Part shown: piece after piece, positions 46,801-58,900 of the stretch
Position numbering within the stretch: the first letter of the stretch is position 1
Layout of the letters: every line of letters starts with the position of its first letter
Assembly (NCBI GenBank): GCA_002914845.1
Contig: JXTC01000073.1
Span: 780,686 to 844,685 of the forward strand
DNA from: Trema orientale
Lineage: Eukaryota; Streptophyta; Magnoliopsida; Rosales; Cannabaceae
Direction of reading: 5' to 3'
DNA: 64,000 nt
Notes under the pieces: generated by a model
Told to the model about the DNA's origin: nothing
Seen by the model: only the letters and a program-made list of their open reading frames with translations
Database searches by the model: none
Position numbers and translations under genes: made by a program

Positions 46801-49800
46801 TACGTTTGTGATTTTCTCATTGATAGCTTAAATTGTCCCTTGTTTTTTATGAGAGTTTTTGTCTTTTGGTTGAATTTTATTGTAGCATTGAAAACTGTAT
46901 TGTAAAGCTCATATCGATTTGTTCTCAAGATCACTTTTTGTATTTTACTTGAAAACTCGGCTTGCTACAATTAGTTTATGTAAATTGTTGGAGAGTGCCA
47001 TTCACATAGCAATTAGTCATGTTAGACTCCTATTCATGTTTAGCTGTAGAACTTTAGTATCTGGGGATGTATGGTTTTAGAATTTTGTTGATTTATTAGG
47101 TTAAAAAGGCAAAAGGGTTGAAATCGAAGAACTTCGGTACAGTACTTTTTTTTGGAAGCTGCTACTTTTATGTTGTGAAGGCTATGTTCAGCGAAAGGGT
47201 GTAAAACGAATAAGACTGGATTGGATTAGACTTAAATTATATTAGGAGCTATTTTGGCTGGTCGAAGGCAGATAAATCTTGTTAGAACTACTTGAGAAAT
47301 GAGGTGGATACCTTCTCTCTCTTTTTTTTTTATTTTTTTGGCCTAAATAGTATTCATTTCCTACCTTTCTTATCTTTCATTACTTCCTTTGAGTCAAGTT
47401 CTTCGTAAGGAAATTATTTCTAAATGCTTATTTCTTGACTAATAAATTTTTTTCCCAGTTTCAAAAATAAACATTTTTTATTTTCTCTTTTGATATTACT
47501 AACCAAGCAACTTTAAGTTTATTACTTAATTTATTATCCTTTTTTTTTCTTTTGATTTCACTAACTAACCAAAGTTTAGTACTTAATTTAATGTGGAATT
47601 CNTTTTTTTTTTTTTAAATTATTTTTTCATTTTCCGCAACACTATGGTCGAAGCCAGATAAATCTTTTTAGGGCTGCATGTAAACTGAGCTGGATACTTT
47701 TTTTTTTTTTTCAACACGATGTACATCAAGTGGAGTCAAATTAAAAATTTGGTTGTTTTATTCTTTTTCGTGTTCCGTGCACATTATATGATTTCTAATG
47801 TAAGTTTTTAGGTTCTAAATGCAGTATGTATACATACTGTAAAGAGATGAAAATAGAGAGAAGAGATTGTGTTGTTAAGGTTTGCAGGTGATGGCCACGT
47901 CTTCTTTCAAAATAGTATACTAATATTACATCTCCATGGAGTTTATTATCATTAATTGATTCTGATACCGTAACTCTTGAGCTACTTCAATCTCACTTAG
48001 AAATTACATTTAGTCAGAGAATTTGAATAAGTTGATGATGTGCTCTTCAATCTCATGTTTTTCTAGGTGGTTTTCTTAGACTTTTAAGTGAATTAGTGTG
48101 GGTTATGTCGTGATATTGACATTAGGACTTGTTTATTACTCTGCTCTTGTAAAGAAGTGACAACCCCTAGTACGGAATGGTAAAGGGGCCCTTTATGATC
48201 ATTGTTTTTTGAACTAAAATAGAAGAATGAAACTTGATATGCTAATCCTTACCAACTAATGCGTATGTAATATGAATGCATGCATGCATGCATCTTGCAG
48301 GACATAGTGTATGTATTTTTCAGAAAAGGATACCTGATTGAGGTCAACCTTCATTGTTGTTGTAACTTTTTATTATTTTTGTTCTTTACAAATAGAATTG
48401 ATTCTTGACTTCATTTTCAGTGGTAATATGATCTTGGGAACAAATGAGGATGATTCACCTAGACGGGGGCCTTATTTTCCAGTGTGAGTTAAAACTGATC
48501 CTTTTCCTACTGGACTTATGCAGATGTTAATGTTGGTCGAGATTTAAGTTATTTTTTATGTTGTTGCATGATACTTTTTTTTGGCCATTTTATCACGTTG
48601 CATTTGCACTTTCGGCTTATTTATATGTACTTGTACAGTTATACTAAATTTTTTCAGTTCCTCTCTGTGAAAGATTTTAACTCGTTGTGACTCTAGTATA
48701 TTGTATTTGTTTTAATCTTACAAATTCTAATTGTTAAGGTGTATTTGCTTGCTTAAAGAAAAAAGATTGAATTAAGGCATTGTTCCATTCATGATTGTTC
48801 AAGTGTTATATTAAGTAAATGGCGGTCAAAGGCATAGCCCAGTGATAACCACAGTTCTCCCAATATGGAGGAGGTCCCGAGTTCGTTAAAAAAATAATAA
48901 TAAGAACATTGAATAATTAAATAAGTGAATGGTGATTCTTTCAGTGAAAAGGGGTTAAGAGAAATAAGTAAAGCTTAATCCAAATTTTGTTACAAATTTC
49001 TTATGTGGTGCAAACGTATGTTTACTTTTTCTTTTGCAGGACAAGTGGGTTAAGAATCAAATTTCCATGATTCACCTTTCATATTTACTGATCTTATTCT
49101 TATGTCTTAGTTAGCAATCAAGTTTTGCATCTGGACATGTGTGAACCAGTGTAAACTCTTCCCTTTAACTGTCAGTATTAGGCAATATTATATACCAAAA
49201 TAAACTGTTGGGTCTGTGATTTAGGAAGCTCAACTCGCTTAGTCATTCCTGTTGCAACATCTGAAAATGTTTTCTTTATCAGAATTTAACCTTGTAAAAT
49301 TTCTGGGTGTTAACATGTTTATCATCTATTATTCGTTTAACTAATTACAAGAGGGAGCTATTGCGTATTCGTGCTCTGTGCTGCCTAATGATATTAGAAA
49401 TTCAGTTATATCTGTAAATGAAGGTGATTGTTCTTGTGCATGTTTTCTATTCAAATGTTGCGTAGTGTACAATTGTATATTGATAAACGTTATCTGTTAT
49501 AAAGGTTTAACGAGTCTTTTGAAGATGTTATCTATCCAAAAGGGGATTCCGACGCTGTTTCCATTAGTAAGAGAGACGTTGATTTATTACAGCCTGAGAC
49601 ATTCATCAATGATACAATCATCGACTTCTACATCCAGTGAGTGGAGAGTTGTATTTATTTGTCTTCTTTCTATTATATGGCATAGCCAGTTTTTTTTTTT
49701 CCAGATCCTAAGTTTGCATATTGCGATACAAATAAAGTATGTATTCATATATTACTCATTTATCATGTTCATTAGTAATGTTTTGTTCTTGCGGACCCAT

Positions 49801-52800
49801 CTTTTAGTGTTGACTTTTTACAAATTAACTTAGTGGTATGGTGTGGAATTTGCATAGCTAAATGAATGTTGCTCCAATGAAAAAACATTTCTTTCGGGGC
49901 TTTTTTTGGCTTTTATTCTGATTTCAATTATTGTCAGTTATATATATATATATATTTTTCTGGATAAGAAACAAGACATATTAATTGGTTAGAAAAAATT
50001 CGAAAAAAAGAACATAAGGTCCTCAAAGCAGATTGCAATAATGAACCTCAATCCCCAACAAGATTAGAAAATGAATAACATTTGAACTCCTTTACATCCT
50101 TAAGCCATAAGGTCCTCAGTTATATTTTGTATTGTTATGTTTCTTTTATAACTGTAATTTATTAGCAGGTATTTGAAGAGTCAGATTCAACCCGAGGAAA
50201 GACAAAGGTTCCACTTTTTCAATAGTTTTTTCTTTCGAAAATTGGCTGACCTAGACAAAGATCCTTCAAGTGCTTCTGATGGCAAGGCTGCTTTTCAACG
50301 AGTTCGCAAATGGACAAGGAGAGTTCGTTTATTTGAAAAGGAATTTATCTTCATCCCTGTAAACTTCAAGTAAGACTACTTGACTAAAGCTTTCTTTTTG
50401 TAGTAGGCCCTAAACTGGGGAGCTGATATATTCAGTTTATTTATTGCATTGTCAGTCTACACTGGAGTCTCATAGTCATTTGTCATCCTGGTGAAGTGGC
50501 TAAATTTAAGGGTGAGTTTTAATTGGATTATGATATTGGAGTTTGTTAATATTTCCTTATTCACGTGTGTCTCTTATATTTCAGATGAAGACTTAGACAA
50601 GTCACTTAAGGTACCTTGTATATTGCATATGGATTCTATTAAAGGAAATCATGCAGGTCTGAAAAATCTTATTCAAAGGTAAGATTTTGTATTGCATGTT
50701 AACCTTTGTTTTTAAGTGCATTTTTGTGTGTTCATTTCTGTGTTATTTTTCCGTCTTTATATTCCTCTTTTCGTTCTAGTTTTGTAAGCAGAATTTGGCT
50801 GTTACCAGGTCAAGATAATTGCCTCCCTACCTTTTCTTTCTTTTGTAAACGTTGTTTTCTTTGTTAAGATTTTTGTGTTATAAGCTTCTGTGGCAATCTT
50901 GCCACATTACCTCAGGTGGCCCAAATTTAGTTCCTGATTATCCTGTATCTTTACCAGGGAAAAGGTCAAGTGTTATGGGTGCGCACAATTTGGCACATCA
51001 TTGTTTCAAATGTTACTTTAATGGATTTTCTTTTCAGTTTTCTTGATGGAGACGTGGAATATAATATACTCAAAATTTAATAACACCTAATAATAAATCT
51101 AAAAATTCCAAATAATAACGATATTACAATTTCCTATAGTATATTCCATGTCTAAATCATTTCTTCTTATATAAGACTGGCCTTGTTTAAGGTGTTCATT
51201 GCTGCTGTATATTTTATGTTTATGACTAGTGACATTAGAAATATTATTTTATTTTTCTTTTGTATGGAATTGTTTCGTTAAAATTAATAATATTATTTCT
51301 TTGGGTATATTAATGAGGAATTGTTTCTTTAAAATTCGTTTGTTTCTGTAATCTTGCCTATTTTGAGACATTGTCATTAACCTTGAATTATAGTTATTTG
51401 TGGGAAGAGTGGAAAGAGAGGCAAAAGGAAACATCTGAAGAAGTTTCATCAAGATTTCTCAACTTGCGGTTTGTCTCGCTTGAGGTACCCCTCCTATTTG
51501 ATTTACATTTTTATTTAGTGTTAAGGAAAAGATTTACTTAAAGCGTCTTTAATTGGAGTGATTTTATTGGTGATGTATCAGATAAAGAAGTATGCTTTGT
51601 CTGCACCATATCATTGCATGAGCTTGTTGACTTTGTAACAAATAGTGGCTTTCAAATCCTTGTTATTTAAATAGTACGTAAATTTAGCATGACATGAATA
51701 GTCCATGGATAGTGGATCAAGTGTGTGTACAGGCCTTTTTGAAATTTGATATCCTGATGCCTTTTTTCACAAGGGTGGAGGTATCGTACTTCATGTCTTC
51801 ATCCACTAGAATTTGGCTAATGTCTGCAGAAATCCTAAAGCTCAAAGTTGATCCATTAATCTTTTACAAAATGCAAATATTGTACCGCAACTAGTCAAAC
51901 ATAAATTATGAGCCATTGAAGTCTTTCTATAGTAGTAACTTACATCACTAACAGACTAATTTTTTGGGGTCATTACTTTGTTTTGGCTGCTTCCTGGGCT
52001 CTTCAATTGAGGAATTTAAAGAAACTCCTCGGTATTTAGTGTTGTTGAGTTGGAGAGATGTTTTTAGTTCTTCTTATGCTCGTTTTGCATTCGTTTTCTT
52101 TTTGATTCTTGTTTAAGTTTGTTTTTATATTGGAAGGTCCTCAAATCATCTTAATAAAAGTTTCTGTTCCTATGAATTATTGTTGCTTTGAATACTGAAA
52201 TTGAATTGAATGAAAGTGTTCTGATGTTGGTTCACAAATACACTAGCTGCCACAACAGGAAAATTCATTTGATTGTGGCCTGTTTTTGCTCCACTATTTA
52301 GAGCTTTTTCTGACGGAAGTTCCAGTTAATTTCAGTCCATTCAAGATAATGAAGTCCTCCAACTTTGTAAGTTGTTTATTTGTTTCCCCTTCGCCTAAAT
52401 TTATTAATTTTTTAGGTCTCTTTCGCTCTTTAATTTGTAGAGTTTCTTAAATGTGGGCATGTAAAATTTGTATAGCAGATTACGTTTGAACCTTAGCATT
52501 CAAATTCTGAAATGGCAGCACACTAGCATTACTTGGGAATTGGGATACATAATTCAAATTTATCTTGTCAAATTAGTTTGTCAGTTGATGCTTATTTAGA
52601 GGAAGATGTCTGTAACTTCATGTATGGAGTGGGTATTGAGTTGTTAATTTCACATGATTGCTATTTTTATGTGATTTTGTGTGGATACATCGTAAGCATC
52701 TGCAATATGTTACCTATTCTGTAATGTGTTTACCCCCTTGTTTCTTAGAAAATAATATGTTTACTCTTGTTAATGTATTTACTACCTTGTTTCTTAGAAC

Positions 52801-54267
52801 ATTACGTGTGTTATATTCTGTAATGTATTTTCTTCCTTGTTTCCATTCATTTATTTTGTGGAATTTTAGAGTGCATGAACGAAGGTTCTCTAATTTACTG
52901 ATATATTTTGCTTGTTTGACACTTTTGCTTTAAGCAGTTACATTTTTTTCCCCCTTTTTTTAACCAGCTTAATATCAACTGGTTTCCACCTTGTGAGGCT
53001 TCACTGAAACGTACATTAATCCAGAGACTAATTTTTGAACTCCTTGAAAGCCATTCTCGAGAAGTGTCTCCATCATCATGCAGTGACGATGATCAACCCT
53101 CTAAATTTTCGGAAGTTAACAAGAACGAAGGTGGTGTAGAGTTTCTTTCAGCGAGATGCAGTCCTGGTCTACGTCAAGAGAATTTATCAAGTTCTCAAGC
53201 TGACGAGAGGATTGAGATAACTCTTTTATCAGCATCTTCCATGAGGAATTCACAGAATGTTAATGAGTCTAGCTTGGTTCTCAGGGATCTTTTTGACCCT
53301 GGAGCCTCTGCCGGATCGTTACTGGGACATTGTCAATCTTTTGACGACAAATCTTCTTATTATCATCTCAATGGAACTTTATCCACAGTGGAGGTATTAA
53401 CATCTTGTTTTACTCTCCGAGAGACTTTATATTCTTTCTAATTATGAGAATAAATTGCACTGAACGGCATGATCATCCATAATCGGTTCTCATTGCGTCT
53501 CTATTGGTGTTTTTAGGTTTCTTTAAGTTAATATCATATTTTGAAGATTCTAGTTTTAAGTAGTTGCAGTTCTTGACTTTCTAATGACGTATTGATGTGC
53601 TTCATAATAGGAGGATGCAGAAACTGGTGAGCAATTTGTGTTTTTGCCTCCTGGAGAGACTGGATTACAACAGATGACGGGAATCACATCTCAGACTTGC
53701 GAAATTCCTTATTCATCTAAAGGTTCTAGTGTCGAGAATTATGACATAGGAATCTCTTTACAAGCAGAACACCGGGACATAGACTCTTCCAGAGAGCCAG
53801 CAATTTGCACCTCAGAAGATTCTTCAGACGTAGGGATCACTGAAACTTTTTGTTCAGTTGCCAAACATTCAAGTCCAAAGCCAAAGGAAGAAAACGATGA
53901 ACTAAAATCTCTTCCAATGGGAAACATAGAATACATGACGGAAGGCCTTGTTTCTGCCCCCGTTGAGTTGCCAAACGCATCAGCTGCTGAAGGTTCTCAG
54001 TACAACAATTTGCTTAGTGGCAATGAAAATGGAGCTCCAATTTCCTTCATGGAATATCCTGATATGCCAGTGCCTCAAGACTCTGGTGTGGCGCAAGATT
54101 CTGGTGTTGCAGACAACGGGATAGGACTAAGTGATGATGTGCAAATGATTGAGGATAGGTTGGTGGTTCCGGACTCCACTGGACAGAAACCCGCAAAAAG
54201 GTTACGGCCTACGCCTTCGATAGAAGGTGAAATAGTGTCATGTGAAGCCTCAGCTGAGGACTCCTGA
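43854..54267 (+). CDS. ULP2: ULP2-type SUMO-specific cysteine protease (C48), 951 aa, 16 exons
   Basis: Removes SUMO from proteins in the nucleus; closest to plant ubiquitin-like-specific protease 2A/2B. Exons: 43854-44004, 44488-44828, 44916-45006, 45114-45163, 45674-45871, 45965-46040, 46655-46763, 48421-48483, 49505-49636, 50169-50369, 50456-50511, 50585-50678, 51394-51484, 52247-52366, 52968-53393, 53611-54267. Phases add up to 952 codons. N-terminus MKTSPRRGIEVFDF with KYEFLEC fits the family. The C48 domain spans about residues 380-590: FINDTIIDFYI, His473 in NLHWSLIVICHPG, Asp506 in LHMDSIKGNH, Gln555 and Cys561 in QQENSFDCGLF, so the triad and oxyanion Gln are intact. The last 360 residues are acidic, Ser-rich and probably disordered, with a KRLR basic patch near the end. 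A 21-codon uORF overlaps the start. Exon 2 could alternatively end at 44,870 (CAG/GTGATG), adding 14 hydrophobic residues in frame. Intron 7 contains an N at 47,602. Confidence 0.95.
46764..48420 (+). other. Large intron 7 of the SUMO protease gene
   Basis: 1.66 kb, AT-rich. It contains an undetermined base at 47,602 in a T-run and an imperfect internal duplication (GGTCGAAGGCAGATAAATCTT near 47,260 and GGTCGAAGCCAGATAAATCTT near 47,647, each followed by GGATAC and a T-run), so the assembly here may be unreliable. A (CATG)n stretch lies at 48,278-48,293. Confidence 0.7.
48813..48932 (+). mobile_element. tRNA-derived SINE-like insertion in intron 8
   Basis: The A-box-like TAGCCCAGTGATAACC (48,835-48,850) and degraded B-box-like GAGTTCG (48,879-48,885) are followed by an A/T-rich tail (AAAAAAATAATAATAAG). 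AAGTAAATGG at 48,813 and AAGTGAATGG at 48,923 may be the target duplication, with one mismatch. Confidence 0.5.
50013..50118. repeat. Short segment flanked by 13-bp direct repeats in intron 9
   Basis: CATAAGGTCCTCA occurs at about 50,013-50,025 and 50,106-50,118 around about 80 bases of non-coding DNA. It may be a small duplication or a target-site duplication. A TA run at 49,940-49,953 and a GGATAAGAAACAAGACATATTAATTGG stretch lie just to the left. Confidence 0.5.
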
Positions 54268-54930
54268 CTGTAGGCAAGGCAGTACACCATTTTTTCCCCT
54301 CATTCTCAGACAAAGGAAAAACGGAACGATACATATTTGTAAATGAATACGTATGTATCGATTGGCGATGCTGTGAGTAGTTTATAGGGGATTATATATA
54401 CCATGATCCGTGGTGGTGGTGTGGATGTTGATATCAGTATTGAGTAGGTTTTTATTTCGTAATTTTGACGACTATAAATTACATTAGGTGTTTTTCTACC
54501 ACGCTAAATTAATTTCATTTTGATACTTTGTCGAAGAATCAAATGCTGAGTTATATAAAGACTTAAGTTAAAAGAACCAAAAGTAAAAATTTAGAAAACT
54601 GACCAGAATTTATGAACATAAGGGGAGAAGAAAATGTGATGGGATGATCTGATAAAATTCGGCTAGTCAAGTCTTATTCTTCTCTCTCCATCCCTTGTCA
54701 CTCCAATAAAACTGTACAATTTTTTTCAGATACGGTTTTTGGGCAATGTTTGGTGACTATGTTATTCTGTAGGTTGGCAAAGTAGTTCTTGAGTTATTCT
54801 TTCTACAATTAGGTCTTTAAGTACTAAAATTTTTGGCAATTAAGTCTTTTTTATTTGTAAATGTTAATTTTTATGAAATTGACTATATTTAAATAAAAGA
54901 AATTAATATTTTACTAAGAGCAATTTTAAC
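54268..54930. other. 3' flank of the SUMO protease gene
   Basis: Contains the 3' UTR. AATAAA at 54,705-54,710 is a possible poly(A) signal about 440 bases after the stop, though nearer unconventional signals are likely in plants. The rest is AT-rich intergenic DNA up to a MITE. Confidence 0.5.
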
Positions 54931-55247
54931 TAGAGGTGGCAAAATGAGCGGGCCGGCTCAGCCTAGTTCGGCTTGTCCATAACGAGCTCAAAGGGGGAGA
55001 CGAGCCGAGCCGACACGCAAAAGAAAAAATAAAGCCTGGCCCGTTGGCCCGCTGGGCTCCTAGGTGGGCCAATACCAGGCCAGTCCGCTCTGGCTCGTGC
55101 TTGGCCCTTTTTTTTTTTTTTTTTTTTTAACAACAATTCTGAGCCCTAAAAAAAATTACAATAACAAGGGCCCAGAATGGGCCCTGAAAAAAACGGGCTG
55201 GCTCACCGGGCTGACATTTCCAAGTCAGGCCCGAATTGCCACCTCTA
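54931..55247. mobile_element. Complete 317-bp hAT-type MITE with 8-bp target duplication
   Basis: Terminal inverted repeats TAGAGGTGGCAA and AATTGCCACCTCTA (one gap/mismatch) are flanked by the identical 8-mer ATTTTAAC at 54,923-54,930 and 55,248-55,255. Inside are GGGCCGGC/GGCCCGTTGGCC/GGGCCC motifs and a 20-base T-run. The 8-bp duplication and the TIR form indicate hAT. It is the same family as the elements at 16,046 and 29,545. Confidence 0.9.
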
Positions 55248-55255
55248 ATTTTAAC

Positions 55256-55913
55256 TAGTGTTAGTTTAATATTGATTTTGACTTTCAAAAATATTGTATG
55301 TGACTTGGAAATGCTCAATTCCATCTAACATTATATCAATCACTAATAAAAAGGATCTAATTGCCAAAAAAATAATTCAAAATCCACTTTGTCAGTCACG
55401 AATAATACATGAGCCAAACATGTCAAAAACCCTTTGGGACCTTTGGGATATTCAGGTGAATGTTCATACAAAAATTTTCCAAATAATGACATGTCGTTTG
55501 GGATATCCTTTGTCTTTTTTTTTTTTTTTTTTTCCCGAGTTTGATAGTTATGAGAAGGAGGATTTGAACTTAATACTTCAATAGTAAAAATAAGTGTGGT
55601 TACTATTAGGTTAAACTTACGACGAAGTATATCCATTCTCATTTCAACACAACAACACAAAGCATTCAGCTGAACTTTCGAAATGGGAAAAATGAACTTT
55701 TAATTCTCCGAACGACATGTTACTATTGTTAAAATTCGAAAAACGACGTCACGTTTAAAATACAGATAACAGAATTACATGTCGTCGTCGTAGGAAGAAA
55801 GAGACTGTCGTTTCTGAAAGTGGAGAATAACTTGGTACAAGTACAACCTCCATTGAAGAACAGAACTCATTCATTCATAATAGGTTGGAGACATTCGTGA
55901 AGTTGTATGATCA
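55256..55913. other. Intergenic region and promoter of the O-fucosyltransferase gene
   Basis: A SINE-like piece on the minus strand (B box AAGTTCAAATCC, 55,562-55,573; A-box-like AACCTAATAGTAACC, 55,598-55,612; poly(T) at 55,515-55,533 as its tail) lies on the left. The right 200 bases are the likely promoter and leader. Confidence 0.5.
55745..55754 (+). promoter_or_regulatory. bZIP-type ACGT element
   Basis: GACGTCACGT holds two overlapping ACGT cores (C-box/CRE-like), a typical plant bZIP binding site, about 160 bases before the O-fucosyltransferase start. Function is inferred from the motif only. Confidence 0.4.
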
Positions 55914-58900
55914 ATGAAGTTCCATCGCGACTACTGGCCCAGCGAGTCTCAGAGAGCCGCCTTGGCGTTGGCCTTGCTGGTCCTTTTGCCCGCTCTCTCC
56001 CCGAATCTCTTCCTCCCTCTCGGCCGAGCTTCCCCTTCCATCTTCTCCGTAAGCTTTACGATCTCTTGTGTCTTCCTGAAATTTCAGTAATTTGAATCTC
56101 ATTATATTTTAAGAGAATTAATAAATTATTCGAATGGCAGGAATGGAATGCTCCAAGACCCATGCACTTGCGTCTCTTCAAGGCCGCTTTACAAAGCCAA
56201 ACTGTGAGTAGCTCTGTAATGGGGTTCGCATATATATGCAAATATTTAGTGGGTTTGCATAAATGTGATGAAGATGATCGCTCTGATTCTGCATATTATG
56301 TTTATGTTATGTTTGTTCGGGTCGGGTCGGGTTCGATTTAGTCTGTTCAGCAACAGCACAACCTATGGTCTCCTTTGGCCAACCAAGGATGGAGACCCTG
56401 TCTTGATGTTGAGGAGCCTAGAGATGCACCTTGTGAGTATATAAATATAATGCTTTGTATTTATAAGTTTGCCTTTTTTTTTCTTTTAATCTTTTATGAT
56501 CTTGTTTGTGACCTGAATTTTGTGAAAAGCTTTTGTATGTTTTACCTTCCAAATTCTTCGTTCTTTTTGCAGTGTCGTTGAAAAAATCTCCGAGGTATAT
56601 CCAGGTGTTCCTTGATGGAGGTTTGAACCAGCAAAAGATGGGGGTAGGTAATGTTTGTATATTAGGTAGTATAAAAGTACTAAGGCAAATTTGAGGGTCT
56701 TTCTCTATATTTATTTATTTATTTTTTGTTTTAATATAGCCATTTGGAAATAGGATGGGGCATGAGTAACCGAATTGGTTGATTTTATATCTTTCATTAG
56801 ACTCTGCAATTTTATAGCTAGTTAAAATTAGATGGCCTAACCTAATCACCTTCATTTTGTGTATTTTTTTTTTTTCCTTTTAAAAAAGATTTGTGATGCA
56901 GTTGCTGTTGCAAAAATTTTAAATGCAACACTAGTCATCCCACACCTTGATGTAAATCCTGTGTGGCAAGATTCGAGGTATTTGCTTTGAGTAACTTTTT
57001 TTCTGCAACCTTTCTAAAATGTAACTATTCTTGTCGTAAATAGAAGCTACTGACATGAGGTTCTAATGCTTTTGCAGTTCATTTGCTGAAATTTTTGATG
57101 TGGATCATTTTACTGATGTCTTACGTGATGAAATTTCCATAGTTAAAGAGCTACCTAGTGAATTTTCTTGGAGCACAAGAGAGTATTATGCTACGGGCAT
57201 ACGAGCAACTAGAATCAAAACCGCACCTGTACATGCGTCGGCTGACTGGTATCTGGAAAATGTCTTGCCTGTATTGCAAAGGTCAGTAAATGTTTTAGTC
57301 TTAATCCTTGTCTTTGCTAGACTCTCAAGTCTCAAGTCTCAATTCCTTGTTTATATATGTTTCTGGGCATAAATATACATATATCCTTGTTCTTGTGTTT
57401 CTGTCATTTTTAGTATTCAGATTATTTGGTATATGAACTACTGCTGTCGATATATGGTACTCCCTACTATAGCTAGATTCAAACTTGTAATATTGGTTTA
57501 TACTAGTCAACAGAAATGTGATGGACTTCATTTGCAGAACAAGTATCACCAAATGTTTTTGTTCATGTAAAGGTCTTCATCTTCATATTAACTATTTTGG
57601 TGATCTGCCTGTATCATAAACATGTCTAATTTTGCAGAAAATGTTACATTAAGAAATAGTTTAAATGGGGATGGAGATTACAATCTAATAGTGTCGTATA
57701 GACAGAAAAAAGATACCGGATTACAGGTTGACTTCCATCCTTTTGTATTAAGTGCAGTGATCTTTTTGTTTCTACTTTTATCAAGTGGCAAGATCTTTTA
57801 TGTTCCAACTTTAAAAGCTTAATGGCAGAAGTACCCTTTGGCAGAGTCGATGCAGGGCATGCGTGGACTCATATATGTATAGTACCTGAATCTGATATTC
57901 ATTTATCTTTACAAACCTTTAGTCTATATACCCTTTGATCAGTTAACGTTGGCCTTTAGGAAGTAATAGTTATATGTTCAAGAAATGACTTGCTGATTCA
58001 AAAGGTCCTTTCATTCATACAGTTACGGGATTGCTGCTATTGCCCCGTTCTCACATCGTTTGACTTTCAACAATTTGCCTGTAAACATCCAGCGTCTTCG
58101 TTGTAAAGTCAACTTTCAAGCTTTGGACTTTATTCCTCAAATTAAGGAATTGGGAGAAACCCTAGTTAATCGGCTACGTCAACCTCCTACCAAAAGCCAA
58201 GTTTCAGGGACCGAGCACCTGCAGGAAGTAAATAATGAGGTCCAAAAACAGGAAGCTGGGAAGTATATTGTGTTGCATCTTCGCTTTGATAAAGTATGAT
58301 CATCTTCTTTAAATATTCTAAGAACGTTGAAGTTTAAACTTTATCTTATTTGGAATTCTCAAGAATAATACCAACAGGAATTTGTAGCCGGCATATTCCA
58401 ACTGTCAATTTCCAAAACATTGGCCTCCTTAAAATAGTTTTCACTAAAGAATCTGTCAATGAGGGAAGTTGGTTGTTCTAAGTAGTATCTTCTAATATCC
58501 CTTCACCTGCTTTTACTCATGCAGGATATGGCTGCCCATTCTGCTTGTGATTTTGGTGGTGGTAAAGCTGAGAAATTGGCTCTAGCAAAATATCGGGAGG
58601 TGCTTTGGCAAGGAAGGGTCCTAAATTCTCAGTTCACAGACAAGGAGTTAAGGAATCAGGGGCGTTGTCCATTGACACCGGAAGAGATAGGATTACTATT
58701 AGCAGCTCTGGGTTTCAGCAATAATACCCGACTCTATCTGGCTTCCCACAAGGTTTTTCTTAGAACAAAACAAAGTGCAGATTTTCTGTCATTACATAAG
58801 CCTGCGAGCACAGTGGTTCATATGATTACATAGAGCAGTTAGGTTCAAAGATTTGTCTTCAGTGAAGGTTTTTGAAGTACCGATGAACAAATTTCTCCTC

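Noticed and set aside
49378-49833. 151-codon plus-strand frame over exon 9 of the SUMO protease
   Set aside because: Wrong frame for the protease; the C48 frame in the same DNA is clear.
53739-54290. Minus-strand frames opposite the last SUMO-protease exon
   Set aside because: Shadows of a long real exon.
57622-57822. Frame in intron 6 of the O-fucosyltransferase gene
   Set aside because: Exons 6 and 7 join in phase without it; no family similarity.
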